The position numbers were made by a program, and so were the translations under genes. Below, piece after piece: positions 27,554 through 36,468 of a DNA stretch of 64,000 bases; the stretch's first letter is position 1; every line of letters starts with the position of its first letter. This DNA is from Chitinophagales bacterium. GTDB taxonomy: Bacteria > Bacteroidota > Bacteroidia > Chitinophagales > Chitinophagaceae. The notes beneath the pieces are model-generated. The model had not been told where the DNA came from. It saw only the letters and a list, made by a program, of their open reading frames with translations, and did not search any database. Location of the stretch: positions 124,001-188,000 of the forward strand of contig JACJXP010000002.1 of NCBI GenBank assembly GCA_020636575.1. Direction: 5' to 3'.

Positions 27554-28318
27554 TTATAACTTTTTGATCATCACATTTTTAAACCATACCATATTGCCAT
27601 GATCCTGCAAGCCGATCCTTCCTTTTTTAAAGGTTCCAAAATCAGGCATATCCGCAAACTTGCTTCCTGCGATCATTTTCCTCCAGTTATCGTCCCACAT
27701 AGTAGTTGATACTACATTTTCATTGTTCAGGAAAAAGTCAAGTCTTCCGTTATCGGCAATTACTTCAACCTGGTTCCACTCTCCTGCTGGCCTTACTGTT
27801 TCTTTACTACAAGAGATCAGATCGTAAAGATCGCCGGCCCTGTGTTTTTCGATCTTTGCATCGGGGTGCCCCTCATTATCTAATACCTGCATTTCTGGTC
27901 CCGTTTCCCATGCCCATGTATATTTAGCTGAGTCTTCGTGGATATAGAAAATAACACCACTATTTCCATCTTTGGCAATTTTCCATTCCAGTTTTAAATG
28001 AAAATTGTCATACTCATCATCGGTTACAATATCACCACCGTCTTTTATCTGCCAGTTCTCTTTAACAGAGGTATCAAGATAAAGCATACCATCTGCCACT
28101 TTCCATGCAGAACCGGTTGGCCCGCCGCCATATTTATGCCAGCCATTGGTTGTTTTACCATCAAAAAGCAATTTCCAGCCTTCGGCCTTTTGTTCTTCTG
28201 TAAGCATTACAGCATCATTTTTTTCTACACTATCTGTAGCGGGTTTATCAGAACTGCTGCCGTTATTGCAGGCACAAAATGTACTGACAAGAATAAGACA
28301 AGCAAAATTTCGTAGCAT
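27554..28318 (-). CDS. DUF1080 (3-keto-disaccharide hydrolase-like) lipoprotein
   Basis: The 254-residue protein has a lipoprotein signal peptide with Cys17 in the FCACN lipobox. A single DUF1080 concanavalin-like beta-sandwich follows: EGWKLLFDGKTTNGWHKYGG, the central NSGVIFYIHED segment and the C-terminal GRIGLQDHGNMVWFKNV, the family hallmark. Members of this family have been shown to cleave 3-keto-glycosides; others are annotated only as glycosidase-like. It is probably periplasmic or surface-exposed. It is the last gene of a four-gene operon (start at 30990) with a cytochrome, an isomerase and a Gfo/Idh/MocA enzyme, which supports a role in keto-sugar processing. Confidence 0.9.
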   Translation of the reverse strand: MLRNFACLILVSTFCACNNGSSSDKPATDSVEKNDAVMLTEEQKAEGWKLLFDGKTTNGWHKYGGGPTGSAWKVADGMLYLDTSVKENWQIKDGGDIVTDDEYDNFHLKLEWKIAKDGNSGVIFYIHEDSAKYTWAWETGPEMQVLDNEGHPDAKIEKHRAGDLYDLISCSKETVRPAGEWNQVEVIADNGRLDFFLNNENVVSTTMWDDNWRKMIAGSKFADMPDFGTFKKGRIGLQDHGNMVWFKNVMIKKL

Positions 28319-28319
28319 C

Positions 28320-28724
28320 CTATTTATTTTTTAATAATAAAATATATTCAACCATCGCTTCGGCGTCTTCCTTTGAAAGTCCGGCATGCGGGGTCATAAA
28401 AACATCGCCCCATACACCATTACCACCCGCAATAATTTTACCTGCAAGGTGAGATATGATCGTATCAGACATAGATCCATATTTATTGGCAATATCTCGA
28501 TAGCTTGGTCCTGTCAATAATTCATCCACTCTGTGGCAGGTAAGGCAATCATTACTGCCTACCAATGCCAATCCTTTTTTATAAACAGGGTTATCACTCA
28601 GATCTTCAGAAGAGGTCTCCGTACTTTCGTTGGTTCCAGGCTCTGCAGGTTTATCATTTTTATCACCGCCACCGCATGAAAATAAAATGGTCGTAAAAAC
28701 AGGGATCAAAATCAACTTTCGCAT
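28320..28724 (-). CDS. c-type cytochrome lipoprotein
   Basis: This small monohaem cytochrome has a lipobox (LFSC, Cys17), an acidic, Ser/Thr-rich linker, the haem-binding motif CLTCH (Cys60, Cys63, His64) and a probable axial Met110 in DVFMTPH, followed by SKEDAEAMVEYILLLK, the usual C-terminal helix of class I cytochromes. It is exported and tethered to a membrane, where it can take electrons from a periplasmic dehydrogenase. It lies one base from the DUF1080 gene. I infer that it is the electron acceptor of the GMC flavoenzyme encoded in the divergent operon. Confidence 0.93.
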   Translation of the reverse strand: MRKLILIPVFTTILFSCGGGDKNDKPAEPGTNESTETSSEDLSDNPVYKKGLALVGSNDCLTCHRVDELLTGPSYRDIANKYGSMSDTIISHLAGKIIAGGNGVWGDVFMTPHAGLSKEDAEAMVEYILLLKNK

Positions 28725-28752
28725 AATAATTGGTTTATTGTTTGTGTCAAAT

Positions 28753-29811
28753 TTAATTATCTAATCCAAGTACCCGTTTATTCTTTTTTTCATCAATACC
28801 ACTTGATGCAAAATCATCAAATGCCCTCTCTGTTACCCGGATGATATGCTCCTGTATAAACAGCGCCCCTTCACTGGCACCATCTTCCGGATGTTTAATG
28901 GGGCACTCCCATTCCATCACAGCCCATCCCTGGAAATCATATTGGGTCAGCTTGCTGAAGATAGTTTTAAAATCTACCTGCCCGTCGCCCAATGAACGAT
29001 AACGGCCTGCCCTGTTGGCCCAGCTTTGATAACCGCCAAAAGTTCCCTGGCGGCCCGTAGGATTAAATTCAGCATCTTTTACATGAAATGCCTTGATACG
29101 TTCATGATAAAGGTCTATATATTCAATATAATCCAACTGTTGTAAAACAAAATGTGATGGATCATAAAGCAAACAAGCCCGGGGGTGATTCTTCACTTCT
29201 GCCAGGAACATCTCGTATGTGATACCATCAAAAATGTCTTCTCCGGGATGAACTTCATAGCAGGCATCAACACCACATTCATCAAAATAATTTAAGATGG
29301 GTGTCCATCTTTTGCCAAGTTCTTTAAACCCCTCCTCTACTAAACCCGCCGGTCTTTGTGGCCATGGATGAAAAGTATGCCACAGAAACGAACCGCTAAA
29401 AGTAGGCTGTGCTGTTATGCCCAGGTTTTGGCAGGCTTTGGCACAATAACGTAACTGCTGAATGGCCCATTCGGTTCTTGCTTTGGAATTACCTTTTACA
29501 TTTTCAGGTGCAAAACCATCAAAAAGGTCATCATAAGCAGGATGCACTGCCACTAACTGTCCTTGTAAATGTGATGAAAGCTCGGATATTTCCATGCCGC
29601 ACTCACTAACTATACCTTTTATCTCATCAGCATAGGTTTTACTTTCTGCCGCTTGCTGAATATCAATACAACGGGAATCCCATGATGGAATTTGCACAGC
29701 TTTAAAACCTAGTGACTCCGCCCATGTACAAATAAATTGCAGGTTATCAAACGGCGCTTTATCTCCCATGAATTGAGCCAGAAAAATTCCAGGTCCTTTA
29801 ATTGTAGTCAT
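28753..29811 (-). CDS. Sugar phosphate isomerase/epimerase (xylose isomerase-like TIM barrel)
   Basis: The 352-residue protein has no signal peptide and is probably cytoplasmic. AP-endonuclease-2/xylose-isomerase-type TIM-barrel motifs with metal ligands are visible: Glu in CYEVHPGED, Asp and His in LYDPSHFVLQ, His in KAFHVKDAE and Glu in AVMEWECP. The extra insert with YQSWANRAGRYRSLGDGQ is typical of the larger Bacteroidota members. The reaction is probably isomerisation or epimerisation of a (keto-)sugar. It lies between the Gfo/Idh/MocA gene and the cytochrome gene in one operon. Confidence 0.88.
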   Translation of the reverse strand: MTTIKGPGIFLAQFMGDKAPFDNLQFICTWAESLGFKAVQIPSWDSRCIDIQQAAESKTYADEIKGIVSECGMEISELSSHLQGQLVAVHPAYDDLFDGFAPENVKGNSKARTEWAIQQLRYCAKACQNLGITAQPTFSGSFLWHTFHPWPQRPAGLVEEGFKELGKRWTPILNYFDECGVDACYEVHPGEDIFDGITYEMFLAEVKNHPRACLLYDPSHFVLQQLDYIEYIDLYHERIKAFHVKDAEFNPTGRQGTFGGYQSWANRAGRYRSLGDGQVDFKTIFSKLTQYDFQGWAVMEWECPIKHPEDGASEGALFIQEHIIRVTERAFDDFASSGIDEKKNKRVLGLDN

Positions 29812-29829
29812 TACAGGAATAATTATATA

Positions 29830-30990
29830 TCAAAAAACAAAATCGGTCCACTTATGCTCCGTGTTTCCGGAGGCGATCACCAATTCAATAAATGCCATTC
29901 CCCTTACACCATCTTCAATTCCGGGAAAATCAAGCCATTCCTTTTCAGGCTCATTGCCTTCAATAGATGCCTTGACACAAAGTGAAAAGTTACGGTAATG
30001 ATTAGCAAATGCTTCCAGGTAACCTTCAGGATGACCGGCAGGTGTACGGCAATTATGTGCCGCATAGGAAGAAAGATAACCGGTACCTGCCCGGTATATT
30101 TCATTGGGTTTATCAGGCCATTTTATGATCAGCGAGTTGGCATCTTCCTGTTTCCATTCCAATCCTCCTTTTTCACCATACACCCTGATCTTAACATTGT
30201 TCTCCTCACCGGCAGCTATTTGCGTAGCAAACAATACACCACTTGCTCCATTATCATATTTGATGAGTACCGCACCATCATCATCGAGTTTCCTACCCGG
30301 TACTTTTATATTTATATCAGCACATATTTTTGATGTTGTTAACCCGGATACATATTCGGCCAAATTAAAAGCATGAGTACCGATATCTCCCATTGCTCCG
30401 GCAATACCACTTTTTGAAGGATCGGTCCGCCAACTGGCTTGTTTATTATCATTTGCTTCCAGGTTTGTACTTAACCACCCTTGCGGATATTCAGCATACA
30501 CCTTTCTGATCTTTCCAAATTTGCCACTCAATACCTGTTGCCTTGCTTCTTTCACCATAGGGTAACCCGTATAAGTATGAGTGAGGCAAAAAACTAAATT
30601 TGTTTTTTTAATCAGCTCCTTTAATTCTTTTGCTTCTGTAAGGTTAAAAGTCACCGGCTTATCCAGCACCACATGAAAACCATTTTCCAATGCCAGTTTA
30701 GCAGGATGAAAATGCACATGATTGGGAGTAACGATACTTACAAATTCCATTCGTTTTTCCGGAGGCAACTGAGTTTCTTTCAGGATCATTTCTTCATATG
30801 AATCGTACACCCTGTCTTTTGCGAGTCCCAGCATGATACCGGCCTCATGTGATTTTTCTTTTTGACTGCTGAATGCACCACATACTAATTCAATTTCTCC
30901 ATCCATTGCAGCTGCGATCCGATGCACAGCACCAATAAAAGCACCGGGTCCGCCACCGATCATTCCCATCCTTAATTTTCTGTATATCAT
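29830..30990 (-). CDS. Gfo/Idh/MocA family NAD(P)-dependent oxidoreductase
   Basis: This 386-residue cytoplasmic dehydrogenase has the N-terminal Rossmann glycine motif GMIGGGPGAFIGAVH, the dinucleotide loop and the VVLDKPVTFNL segment, in which DKP replaces the common EKP. The catalytic-region motif GAMGDIGTHAFNLAEY has the conserved Asp and His. Relatives oxidise or reduce sugars at C3 or inositol, including 3-keto sugars. First gene of the minus-strand operon; a perfect palindrome CAAACGTTTG lies just upstream of its ATG. The likely role is interconversion of keto-sugar and sugar inside the cell. Confidence 0.92.
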   Translation of the reverse strand: MIYRKLRMGMIGGGPGAFIGAVHRIAAAMDGEIELVCGAFSSQKEKSHEAGIMLGLAKDRVYDSYEEMILKETQLPPEKRMEFVSIVTPNHVHFHPAKLALENGFHVVLDKPVTFNLTEAKELKELIKKTNLVFCLTHTYTGYPMVKEARQQVLSGKFGKIRKVYAEYPQGWLSTNLEANDNKQASWRTDPSKSGIAGAMGDIGTHAFNLAEYVSGLTTSKICADINIKVPGRKLDDDGAVLIKYDNGASGVLFATQIAAGEENNVKIRVYGEKGGLEWKQEDANSLIIKWPDKPNEIYRAGTGYLSSYAAHNCRTPAGHPEGYLEAFANHYRNFSLCVKASIEGNEPEKEWLDFPGIEDGVRGMAFIELVIASGNTEHKWTDFVF

Positions 30991-30992
30991 TG

Positions 30993-31002
30993 CAAACGTT
31001 TG
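30993..31002. promoter_or_regulatory. CAAACGTTTG palindrome, LacI-type operator candidate
   Basis: The perfect 10-nt palindrome sits 2 bp upstream of the Gfo/Idh/MocA start codon, in the 118-bp region shared with the divergent permease operon. AAACGTTT-centred sites are typical of LacI-family regulators. A -7-like TACATTTA (31060-31067) for the plus operon lies about 60 bp away. No regulator gene is in the window. Confidence 0.5.
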
Positions 31003-31108
31003 AAATATTGCCGTTCCTAAAAAAGTATTTTCTATTGGCTAAAGTGGAATTAAAAATAGTACATTTAGATTTTAAACAACTAATTATCAACGATTATTCT
31101 TTCTTGCT

Positions 31109-32341
31109 ATGAGGCCTACTACCCGTATTCAGCTTTCGATGATGATGTTTTTAGAATTTTTTATCTGGGGCGGATGGTTTGTATCACTTGGCACTTTTTT
31201 ATCTGCTAACCTGGATGCGTCTGGTGACCAGATGGCAAACGTTTTTTCAACACAATCATGGGGGGCCATTATTGCACCATTTATTATTGGATTGATTGCT
31301 GACCGTTATTTTAATGCAGAAAAAATTCTGGGTGTATTACACATTGCAGGTGCCGCACTCATGTATTTAATGTATTGTTCTGATGATATTGCTGCATTTT
31401 TCCCCTATACATTGGGCTATATGATATTATATATGCCAACTATTGCATTAACAAACTCTGTTGCTTTTAACCAGTTGAACGATCCGGAGAAAGAATTTTC
31501 CGGTCTGAGAGTATGGGGAACCATAGGTTGGATCATTGCCGGGTTAGCGATTAGTTATCTTTTTCATTGGGACTCACAGGAAAATGTGGAAAAGGGCTTA
31601 TTAAAGAATACATTTCTTTTGTCAGGCATTGCTGCATTGATACTTGGTCTGTTCAGTTTCTTTTTACCTAAAACACCGCCCAAAAAATCAACCGGGGAGA
31701 AAAGTTCATTAAGTGAGATCCTTGGACTTGATGCTTTGAAATTATTAAAGGATAAAAATTTTGCAGTATTCTTTATCGCTTCTGTACTTATTTGTGTGCC
31801 ATTGGCTTTCTACTATCAGAATGCACACCCATACTTAACATCATCAGGCATGGCTGATGCTACGGGTAAAATGACGATCGGCCAGATATCTGAAGTATTA
31901 TTCATGCTTTTACTTCCCCTGTTCTTTAAAAAGTTTGGCTTTAAGAAAACAATATTGGTGGGGATGCTGGCATGGGTTTTACGTTACATATTATTTGCAT
32001 ATGGCAATGCAGGGGAATTAGCTTTTATGTTGCTTACCGGTATAGCATTGCATGGTATCTGCTATGATTTCTTTTTTGTTTCAGGATTCATTTATACAAA
32101 TGCCAAAGCAGGCGAAAAATACAAAAGTGCAGCTCAGGGCCTCATTACACTCGCCACCTATGGTGTAGGGATGCTGATCGGTTTTAAAGTGGCAGGACTT
32201 ATTGCAGACAATTACAAAACAGCAGATGGAGCTATCGATTATAAAATGGTTTGGCTAATACCTGCAGCTATTGCCGCTGTAGTTTTAGTTTTATTCCTGG
32301 TATTCTTTAAAGACGACAAAAAGAACGTAAGTGAACAATAA
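31109..32341 (+). CDS. MFS transporter, NHS family (nucleoside/sugar:H+ symporter type)
   Basis: The 410-residue inner-membrane protein has 12 predicted helices. It begins with RIQLSMMMFLEFFIWGGWFV and contains GLRVWGTIGWIIAG, both characteristic of NupG-like members of the nucleoside:H+ symporter group. In Bacteroidota such permeases are frequently encoded next to sugar oxidoreductases, so the substrate here may be a sugar or oxidised sugar rather than a nucleoside (inference). It is the first gene of the plus-strand operon and overlaps the next gene by 11 bp. Confidence 0.88.
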   Translation: MRPTTRIQLSMMMFLEFFIWGGWFVSLGTFLSANLDASGDQMANVFSTQSWGAIIAPFIIGLIADRYFNAEKILGVLHIAGAALMYLMYCSDDIAAFFPYTLGYMILYMPTIALTNSVAFNQLNDPEKEFSGLRVWGTIGWIIAGLAISYLFHWDSQENVEKGLLKNTFLLSGIAALILGLFSFFLPKTPPKKSTGEKSSLSEILGLDALKLLKDKNFAVFFIASVLICVPLAFYYQNAHPYLTSSGMADATGKMTIGQISEVLFMLLLPLFFKKFGFKKTILVGMLAWVLRYILFAYGNAGELAFMLLTGIALHGICYDFFFVSGFIYTNAKAGEKYKSAAQGLITLATYGVGMLIGFKVAGLIADNYKTADGAIDYKMVWLIPAAIAAVVLVLFLVFFKDDKKNVSEQ

Positions 32342-33224
32342 ACAGACCCGCAGAGAACTATTAAAAAAAGCTGCGGTAGGATCCATGGCAATGGCAATGC
32401 CTGCAGCAGAAATACTCGCCTCTATAACAAATGATCAACCCTTAAGTCTGAAAGGGAATATCAAACATTCTGTTTGCTCATGGACTTATAATTTTCTTTC
32501 GCTGGATGATCTATGCGTTGTCGCAAAAAAACTGGGATTAAAAGCGATCGACCTGTTGGCTCCTAAAGACTGGCCTACAATTCAAAAGCATGGTTTGGTT
32601 TGCTCTATGTGTTATACCAATGGAAAGATAAGCCTGACGGAAGGATGGAACAGGAAAGAATACCACCCGGAATTGATCCATAACATGACAGAAGCTATTC
32701 CATTGGTAGCGCAGGCGGGTTACAAGAACATTATCTGTTTTTCCGGCAATAAAAACGGGATGGATGATGAGACAGGATTAAAGAATATGACCGAGGGGAT
32801 CAAAAAGATCATTGGCCTGGCTGAAAAAAATAATGTGATAGTACAGATCGAGGTATTCAACAGCAAGGTGGATCACAAAGACTATATGGCTGACAATACT
32901 CCATGGGCCATTGAATTATGCAAGCGAATAGGTTCTCCGAATTTTAAAATACTGTATGATATTTACCACATGCAGATCAATGAAGGTGATGTGATACGTA
33001 CGATTCAGCAGAATCATGAATATTTTGGTCATTATCATACAGCAGGAGTACCGGGCAGACATGAGATCGACGAAACGCAGGAATTATATTACCCGGCAAT
33101 AATGGAAGCTATTGTAAAAACAGGTCACCAGGGATATGTAGCGCAGGAGTTCATTCCTACCGGGGCAGATGATAAAGCAAAGATCAAAGCATTGAAGAAA
33201 GCAATTAAAACTTGTGATGTATAA
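32331..33224 (+). CDS. Tat-exported TIM-barrel isomerase (hydroxypyruvate isomerase-like)
   Basis: This 297-residue protein begins with a twin-arginine signal (TRRELLKKAAVGSMAMAMPA). The barrel core has metal-ligand segments IVQIEVFNSKVDHK (Glu), ILYDIYHMQINEG (Asp and His), FGHYHTAGVPGRHE (His) and GYVAQEFIP (Glu), which is the hydroxypyruvate-isomerase pattern. The start is GTG 32331, overlapping the permease gene by 11 bp, which implies translational coupling. Export through Tat means it works in the periplasm on a sugar derivative; the true substrate is probably not hydroxypyruvate. Confidence 0.87.
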   Translation: MNNKQTRRELLKKAAVGSMAMAMPAAEILASITNDQPLSLKGNIKHSVCSWTYNFLSLDDLCVVAKKLGLKAIDLLAPKDWPTIQKHGLVCSMCYTNGKISLTEGWNRKEYHPELIHNMTEAIPLVAQAGYKNIICFSGNKNGMDDETGLKNMTEGIKKIIGLAEKNNVIVQIEVFNSKVDHKDYMADNTPWAIELCKRIGSPNFKILYDIYHMQINEGDVIRTIQQNHEYFGHYHTAGVPGRHEIDETQELYYPAIMEAIVKTGHQGYVAQEFIPTGADDKAKIKALKKAIKTCDV

Positions 33225-33233
33225 AAAATAAAT

Positions 33234-34922
33234 ATGGCAGATAATACTTACGATGCAATTGTTGTTGGTTCCGGTATCAGTGGTGGCTGGGCCGCAAAAG
33301 AACTATCAGAAAAAGGCTTAAAGGTGATCATGCTGGAAAGAGGTCATGATATTAAACATGTAAAAGGTTACGCAGAAAGCAATAAACCGGTTTGGGAATA
33401 TCCGCACAGAGGAGGCAGAACACAGAAGATGATTGAAGAATATCCTTTCCTTAAAAGAGATTATCCGCTGAATGAAAGAAACCTTAATTACTGGGCTGTC
33501 GATAAAGACAATCCCTATACTGAAACAAAGCGTTTCGACTGGTTCAGGGGATATCATGTTGGTGGCCGTTCATTAATGTGGGGCCGGCAAAGCTATCGCT
33601 GGAACAAATTCGATTTTGAAGCAAACGGGAAAGAAGGTATTGCTATTGACTGGCCTATTCGTTATGAAGATATTGAGCCATGGTATACCTATGTAGAAAA
33701 ATTTGCAGGTATCCAGGGGTCTTATGAAAATCTACCTCAATTACCCGATAGTCATTTTCTGCCGGCTATGGAATTAAATATCGTGGAAAAAGATGTGGCA
33801 GCAAGGATCAAAAAACATTACAACGATAAACGTACACTGATCATAGGTCGTACAGCACATGTAACAGGCCCGTTGGCACATAGCCCTGAAAGAACATTAT
33901 GCCAGTACCGGGATATGTGCTGGAACGGATGTCCTTTTGGCGCATACTTCAGTACGCAGTCGTCTACCCTTCCGGCTGCAATGGCAACTGGCAACTTAAC
34001 GGTTCGTCCATTTTCAATTGTAACAGAGATCATTTATGATAAGGATACACAAAAAGCCAAAGGGGTAAGGGTCATAGATGCAGAAAGTATGCAGACCTAC
34101 GAGTATTATGCTAAAATTGTTTTTCTGTGTGCATCATCATTTAATTCTTCCTGGGTGCTTATGAATTCTGCAACAGATCTCTGGCCTGATGGTTTGGGAA
34201 GCAGCTCAGGTGAACTTGGGCATAATGTAATGGATCATCACTTCCGTTGCGGCGCCAGCGGTGATGTGGAAGGATACGAAGACAAATATTATTATGGCCA
34301 TCGTCCAACTGGTTTTTATATTCCCAGGTTCAGAAATGTTTTTGATGATAAACGGGATTATGTAAGAGGATTTGGTTACCAGGGAAGTGCCAGCCGTGAA
34401 GGATGGGGTCGCAATATTGCAGAATTAGGAATTGGTGCTGAACTTAAAGATGCCTTGTCCGAACCAGGTCAATGGAGAATAGGCGCAACAGCATTTGGAG
34501 AAATGCTACCCTACCATGAAAACAAGATCAGCCTGAACAAGGACAAAAAAGATAAATGGGGTCTACCTGTTTTGGATATGGATGTGGAGATCAAGGAAAA
34601 TGAGAAAAAGATGCGGATAGATATGCAGAACGACATGAAAGAAATGCTGGAAAATGCCGGTATCAAAAACGTTTACACTTATGACAATGAATACTATCCG
34701 GGTATGGGTATTCATGAAATGGGAACAGCCCGGATGGGAAGGGATCCGAAAACATCTGTACTGAATGGAAATAACCAGGTATGGGATTGCAAAAATGTAT
34801 TTGTAACCGATGGAGCCTGTATGACCTCTGCCTCCTGTGTAAACCCATCATTGACCTACATGGCTATGACGGCCCGGGCAGCAGATTTTGCAGTAAACGA
34901 ATTGAAAAAAGGAAATCTATAA
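33234..34922 (+). CDS. GMC-family FAD oxidoreductase (periplasmic sugar dehydrogenase large subunit)
   Basis: The flavoprotein has 562 residues. The FAD-binding motif VVGSGISGGWAAKELSEKG is at residues 9-27, the family segment HVGGRSLMWGRQSYRW in the first quarter, a Cys cluster CQYRDMCWNGCPFGAY near 223-238, and the C-terminal active-site blocks HEMGTARMG (catalytic His) and ASCVNPSLTYMAMTARAA (catalytic Asn). It has no signal peptide of its own. It is followed 3 bp later by a Tat-signal subunit-3 protein, with which it is probably co-exported, as in glucoside 3-dehydrogenases and gluconate 2-dehydrogenases. It oxidises a sugar hydroxyl and passes electrons to a cytochrome c. Confidence 0.93.
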   Translation: MADNTYDAIVVGSGISGGWAAKELSEKGLKVIMLERGHDIKHVKGYAESNKPVWEYPHRGGRTQKMIEEYPFLKRDYPLNERNLNYWAVDKDNPYTETKRFDWFRGYHVGGRSLMWGRQSYRWNKFDFEANGKEGIAIDWPIRYEDIEPWYTYVEKFAGIQGSYENLPQLPDSHFLPAMELNIVEKDVAARIKKHYNDKRTLIIGRTAHVTGPLAHSPERTLCQYRDMCWNGCPFGAYFSTQSSTLPAAMATGNLTVRPFSIVTEIIYDKDTQKAKGVRVIDAESMQTYEYYAKIVFLCASSFNSSWVLMNSATDLWPDGLGSSSGELGHNVMDHHFRCGASGDVEGYEDKYYYGHRPTGFYIPRFRNVFDDKRDYVRGFGYQGSASREGWGRNIAELGIGAELKDALSEPGQWRIGATAFGEMLPYHENKISLNKDKKDKWGLPVLDMDVEIKENEKKMRIDMQNDMKEMLENAGIKNVYTYDNEYYPGMGIHEMGTARMGRDPKTSVLNGNNQVWDCKNVFVTDGACMTSASCVNPSLTYMAMTARAADFAVNELKKGNL

Positions 34923-34925
34923 ATA

Positions 34926-35498
34926 ATGAATAGAAGAGAATTATTAAAAATGATCACCATAGCAACCGGTGGTGTTGTAATTGCCGGTGATTTTTTATTA
35001 GCTGGTTGCAAAAACCCATCAGCCGGTGAAGGTGTTAGTTTTACAGAAGCTGATATTAGTTTCCTTGATGAAGTAGCAGAAACTATTTTCCCTAAAACAA
35101 CTACACCCGGCGGAAAAGAAGCAGGTCTTGGCCGTTTTATGACAGTTATGGTAAATGATTGTTATGAGCAAAAGGACCAGGATGCTTTTCATGAAGGAAT
35201 GGTAAAACTCAAGGATGCTTGTTTAAAAGAGCATAACATAGATTTTGTAAAAGCAACCCCTGAGCAAAGAACCAGCTTACTCAATGCTCTTGAAAGTGAA
35301 AGAAAAGAGTATCAAAAAAATAAAAAATCAGAAGAACCTAATCACTATTTCCAGGCATTTAAACAACTCACAATCTTTGGGTACTTTACTTCTAAAGAAG
35401 GAAGGACAGGCAGTACAAGGTATTTGCCTGTACCGGGAAAGTATATAGGAGATTACGATTATAAAAAAGGCGACAAGATCCAAACTGGTCTTGGATAA
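34926..35498 (+). CDS. Gluconate 2-dehydrogenase subunit 3-like protein (Tat signal)
   Basis: The 190-residue small subunit belongs to the gluconate_2-dh3 family. The signal has twin arginines (NRRELLK) and a lipobox-like LLAGC (Cys28), so it is exported by Tat and perhaps lipidated. The mature part shows ISFLDEVAETIFPKTTTPG and a C-terminal FKQLTIFGYFTSKEG, both typical of the family. In known complexes it escorts the GMC flavoprotein through the Tat pore. The gene follows the GMC gene by 3 bp, strongly supporting a complex. Confidence 0.93.
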   Translation: MNRRELLKMITIATGGVVIAGDFLLAGCKNPSAGEGVSFTEADISFLDEVAETIFPKTTTPGGKEAGLGRFMTVMVNDCYEQKDQDAFHEGMVKLKDACLKEHNIDFVKATPEQRTSLLNALESERKEYQKNKKSEEPNHYFQAFKQLTIFGYFTSKEGRTGSTRYLPVPGKYIGDYDYKKGDKIQTGLG

Positions 35499-35509
35499 AT
35501 ACTATACAA

Positions 35510-36418
35510 ATGAACCACTACAAAAGAAGAGATTTTCTGAAATTGGGTACCGGCTTCCTGGCAGGGTTTGCTGCTCTTCCAGTAATTGGATGTAATAATG
35601 GCACTGCCGGAAAAAAAGATACCGAAGCAGAAGATGTATATGTACCTGCTGCGCTTGCTGCTTTTGGTTTGCAGTTATATACGCTAAGGGATGATTTTCC
35701 TAAAGACCCAAAAGGTGTATTGAAGCAGGTGGCAGATATGGGTTATACACAAATTGAAGGGTATGAAGGAGACAAAGGAATATTCTGGGGAATGTCTCCA
35801 ACAGAATTTAAAGAATGTACCGGAAGTATAGGATTAAGTATGGTAGCCACCCATTGTGATATCAATACCGACTTTGAGAAAAAAGCTGCCGAGGCTGCTG
35901 AGGTTGGATTAAAATACCTGATATGCCCCTGGAAAGGTCCACAGAAATCACTGGATGATTTCAAACGATTTGCTGAGGAGTTTAATCAGAAAGGTGAAAT
36001 ATGTAAACAGAATGGGATGCGCTTTGCTTACCACAACCATGATTATTCATTCAAAGAAATGGATGGCCAGTTACCACAGGATGTAATGATGGCAAATACC
36101 GATCCTGCATTGGTTGATTTTGAAATGGATATTTATTGGGTGATTGCAGGCGGCCAGGATCCTGAAGCATGGTTCAAAAAATACAAAGATCGGTTCCGGC
36201 TTTGCCATGTAAAAGACAGGAGCAAGACTCCTGTAGAAGATAACGGGAAAAATTCTATTGACCTGGGTACAGGCTCTATCGACTTTGTCAAAATTCTAAA
36301 AACAGCTAAGGATAATGGCATGCAGTATTATATTGTAGAACAGGAATTCTATCCGAACGGCACTCCATTAGAGGCAGCAAAAGTGGATGGGGAGTATATG
36401 AAGAATTTGAAGTTTTAA
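35510..36418 (+). CDS. Tat-lipoprotein sugar phosphate isomerase/epimerase
   Basis: The 302-residue TIM-barrel enzyme has a twin-arginine signal (YKRRDFLKLG) and a lipobox VIGC (Cys28). The core shows GLQLYTLRDDFPKDPKGVL and candidate metal ligands in FAYHNHDYSF (His), VDFEMDIYWV (Glu and Asp) and RLCHVKDRS (His), with a final Glu in YYIVEQEF. This matches the sugar phosphate isomerase/epimerase family; relatives in 3-keto-glycoside loci act on the keto-sugar. It is the second periplasmic barrel in this operon and the last gene before a strong terminator. Confidence 0.88.
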   Translation: MNHYKRRDFLKLGTGFLAGFAALPVIGCNNGTAGKKDTEAEDVYVPAALAAFGLQLYTLRDDFPKDPKGVLKQVADMGYTQIEGYEGDKGIFWGMSPTEFKECTGSIGLSMVATHCDINTDFEKKAAEAAEVGLKYLICPWKGPQKSLDDFKRFAEEFNQKGEICKQNGMRFAYHNHDYSFKEMDGQLPQDVMMANTDPALVDFEMDIYWVIAGGQDPEAWFKKYKDRFRLCHVKDRSKTPVEDNGKNSIDLGTGSIDFVKILKTAKDNGMQYYIVEQEFYPNGTPLEAAKVDGEYMKNLKF

Positions 36419-36436
36419 AGAATCAGATACATTTCT

Positions 36437-36467
36437 AGCCCACCCGTATTTTCAGGTGGGCTTTTTT
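36437..36467 (+). terminator. Rho-independent terminator of the permease-GMC operon
   Basis: The stem AGCCCACC / GGTGGGCT (36437-36444 and 36455-36462) with a 10-nt loop is followed by a T run. It lies 18 bp after the last gene and just before the convergent fucosidase gene. Confidence 0.9.
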
Positions 36468-36468
36468 A

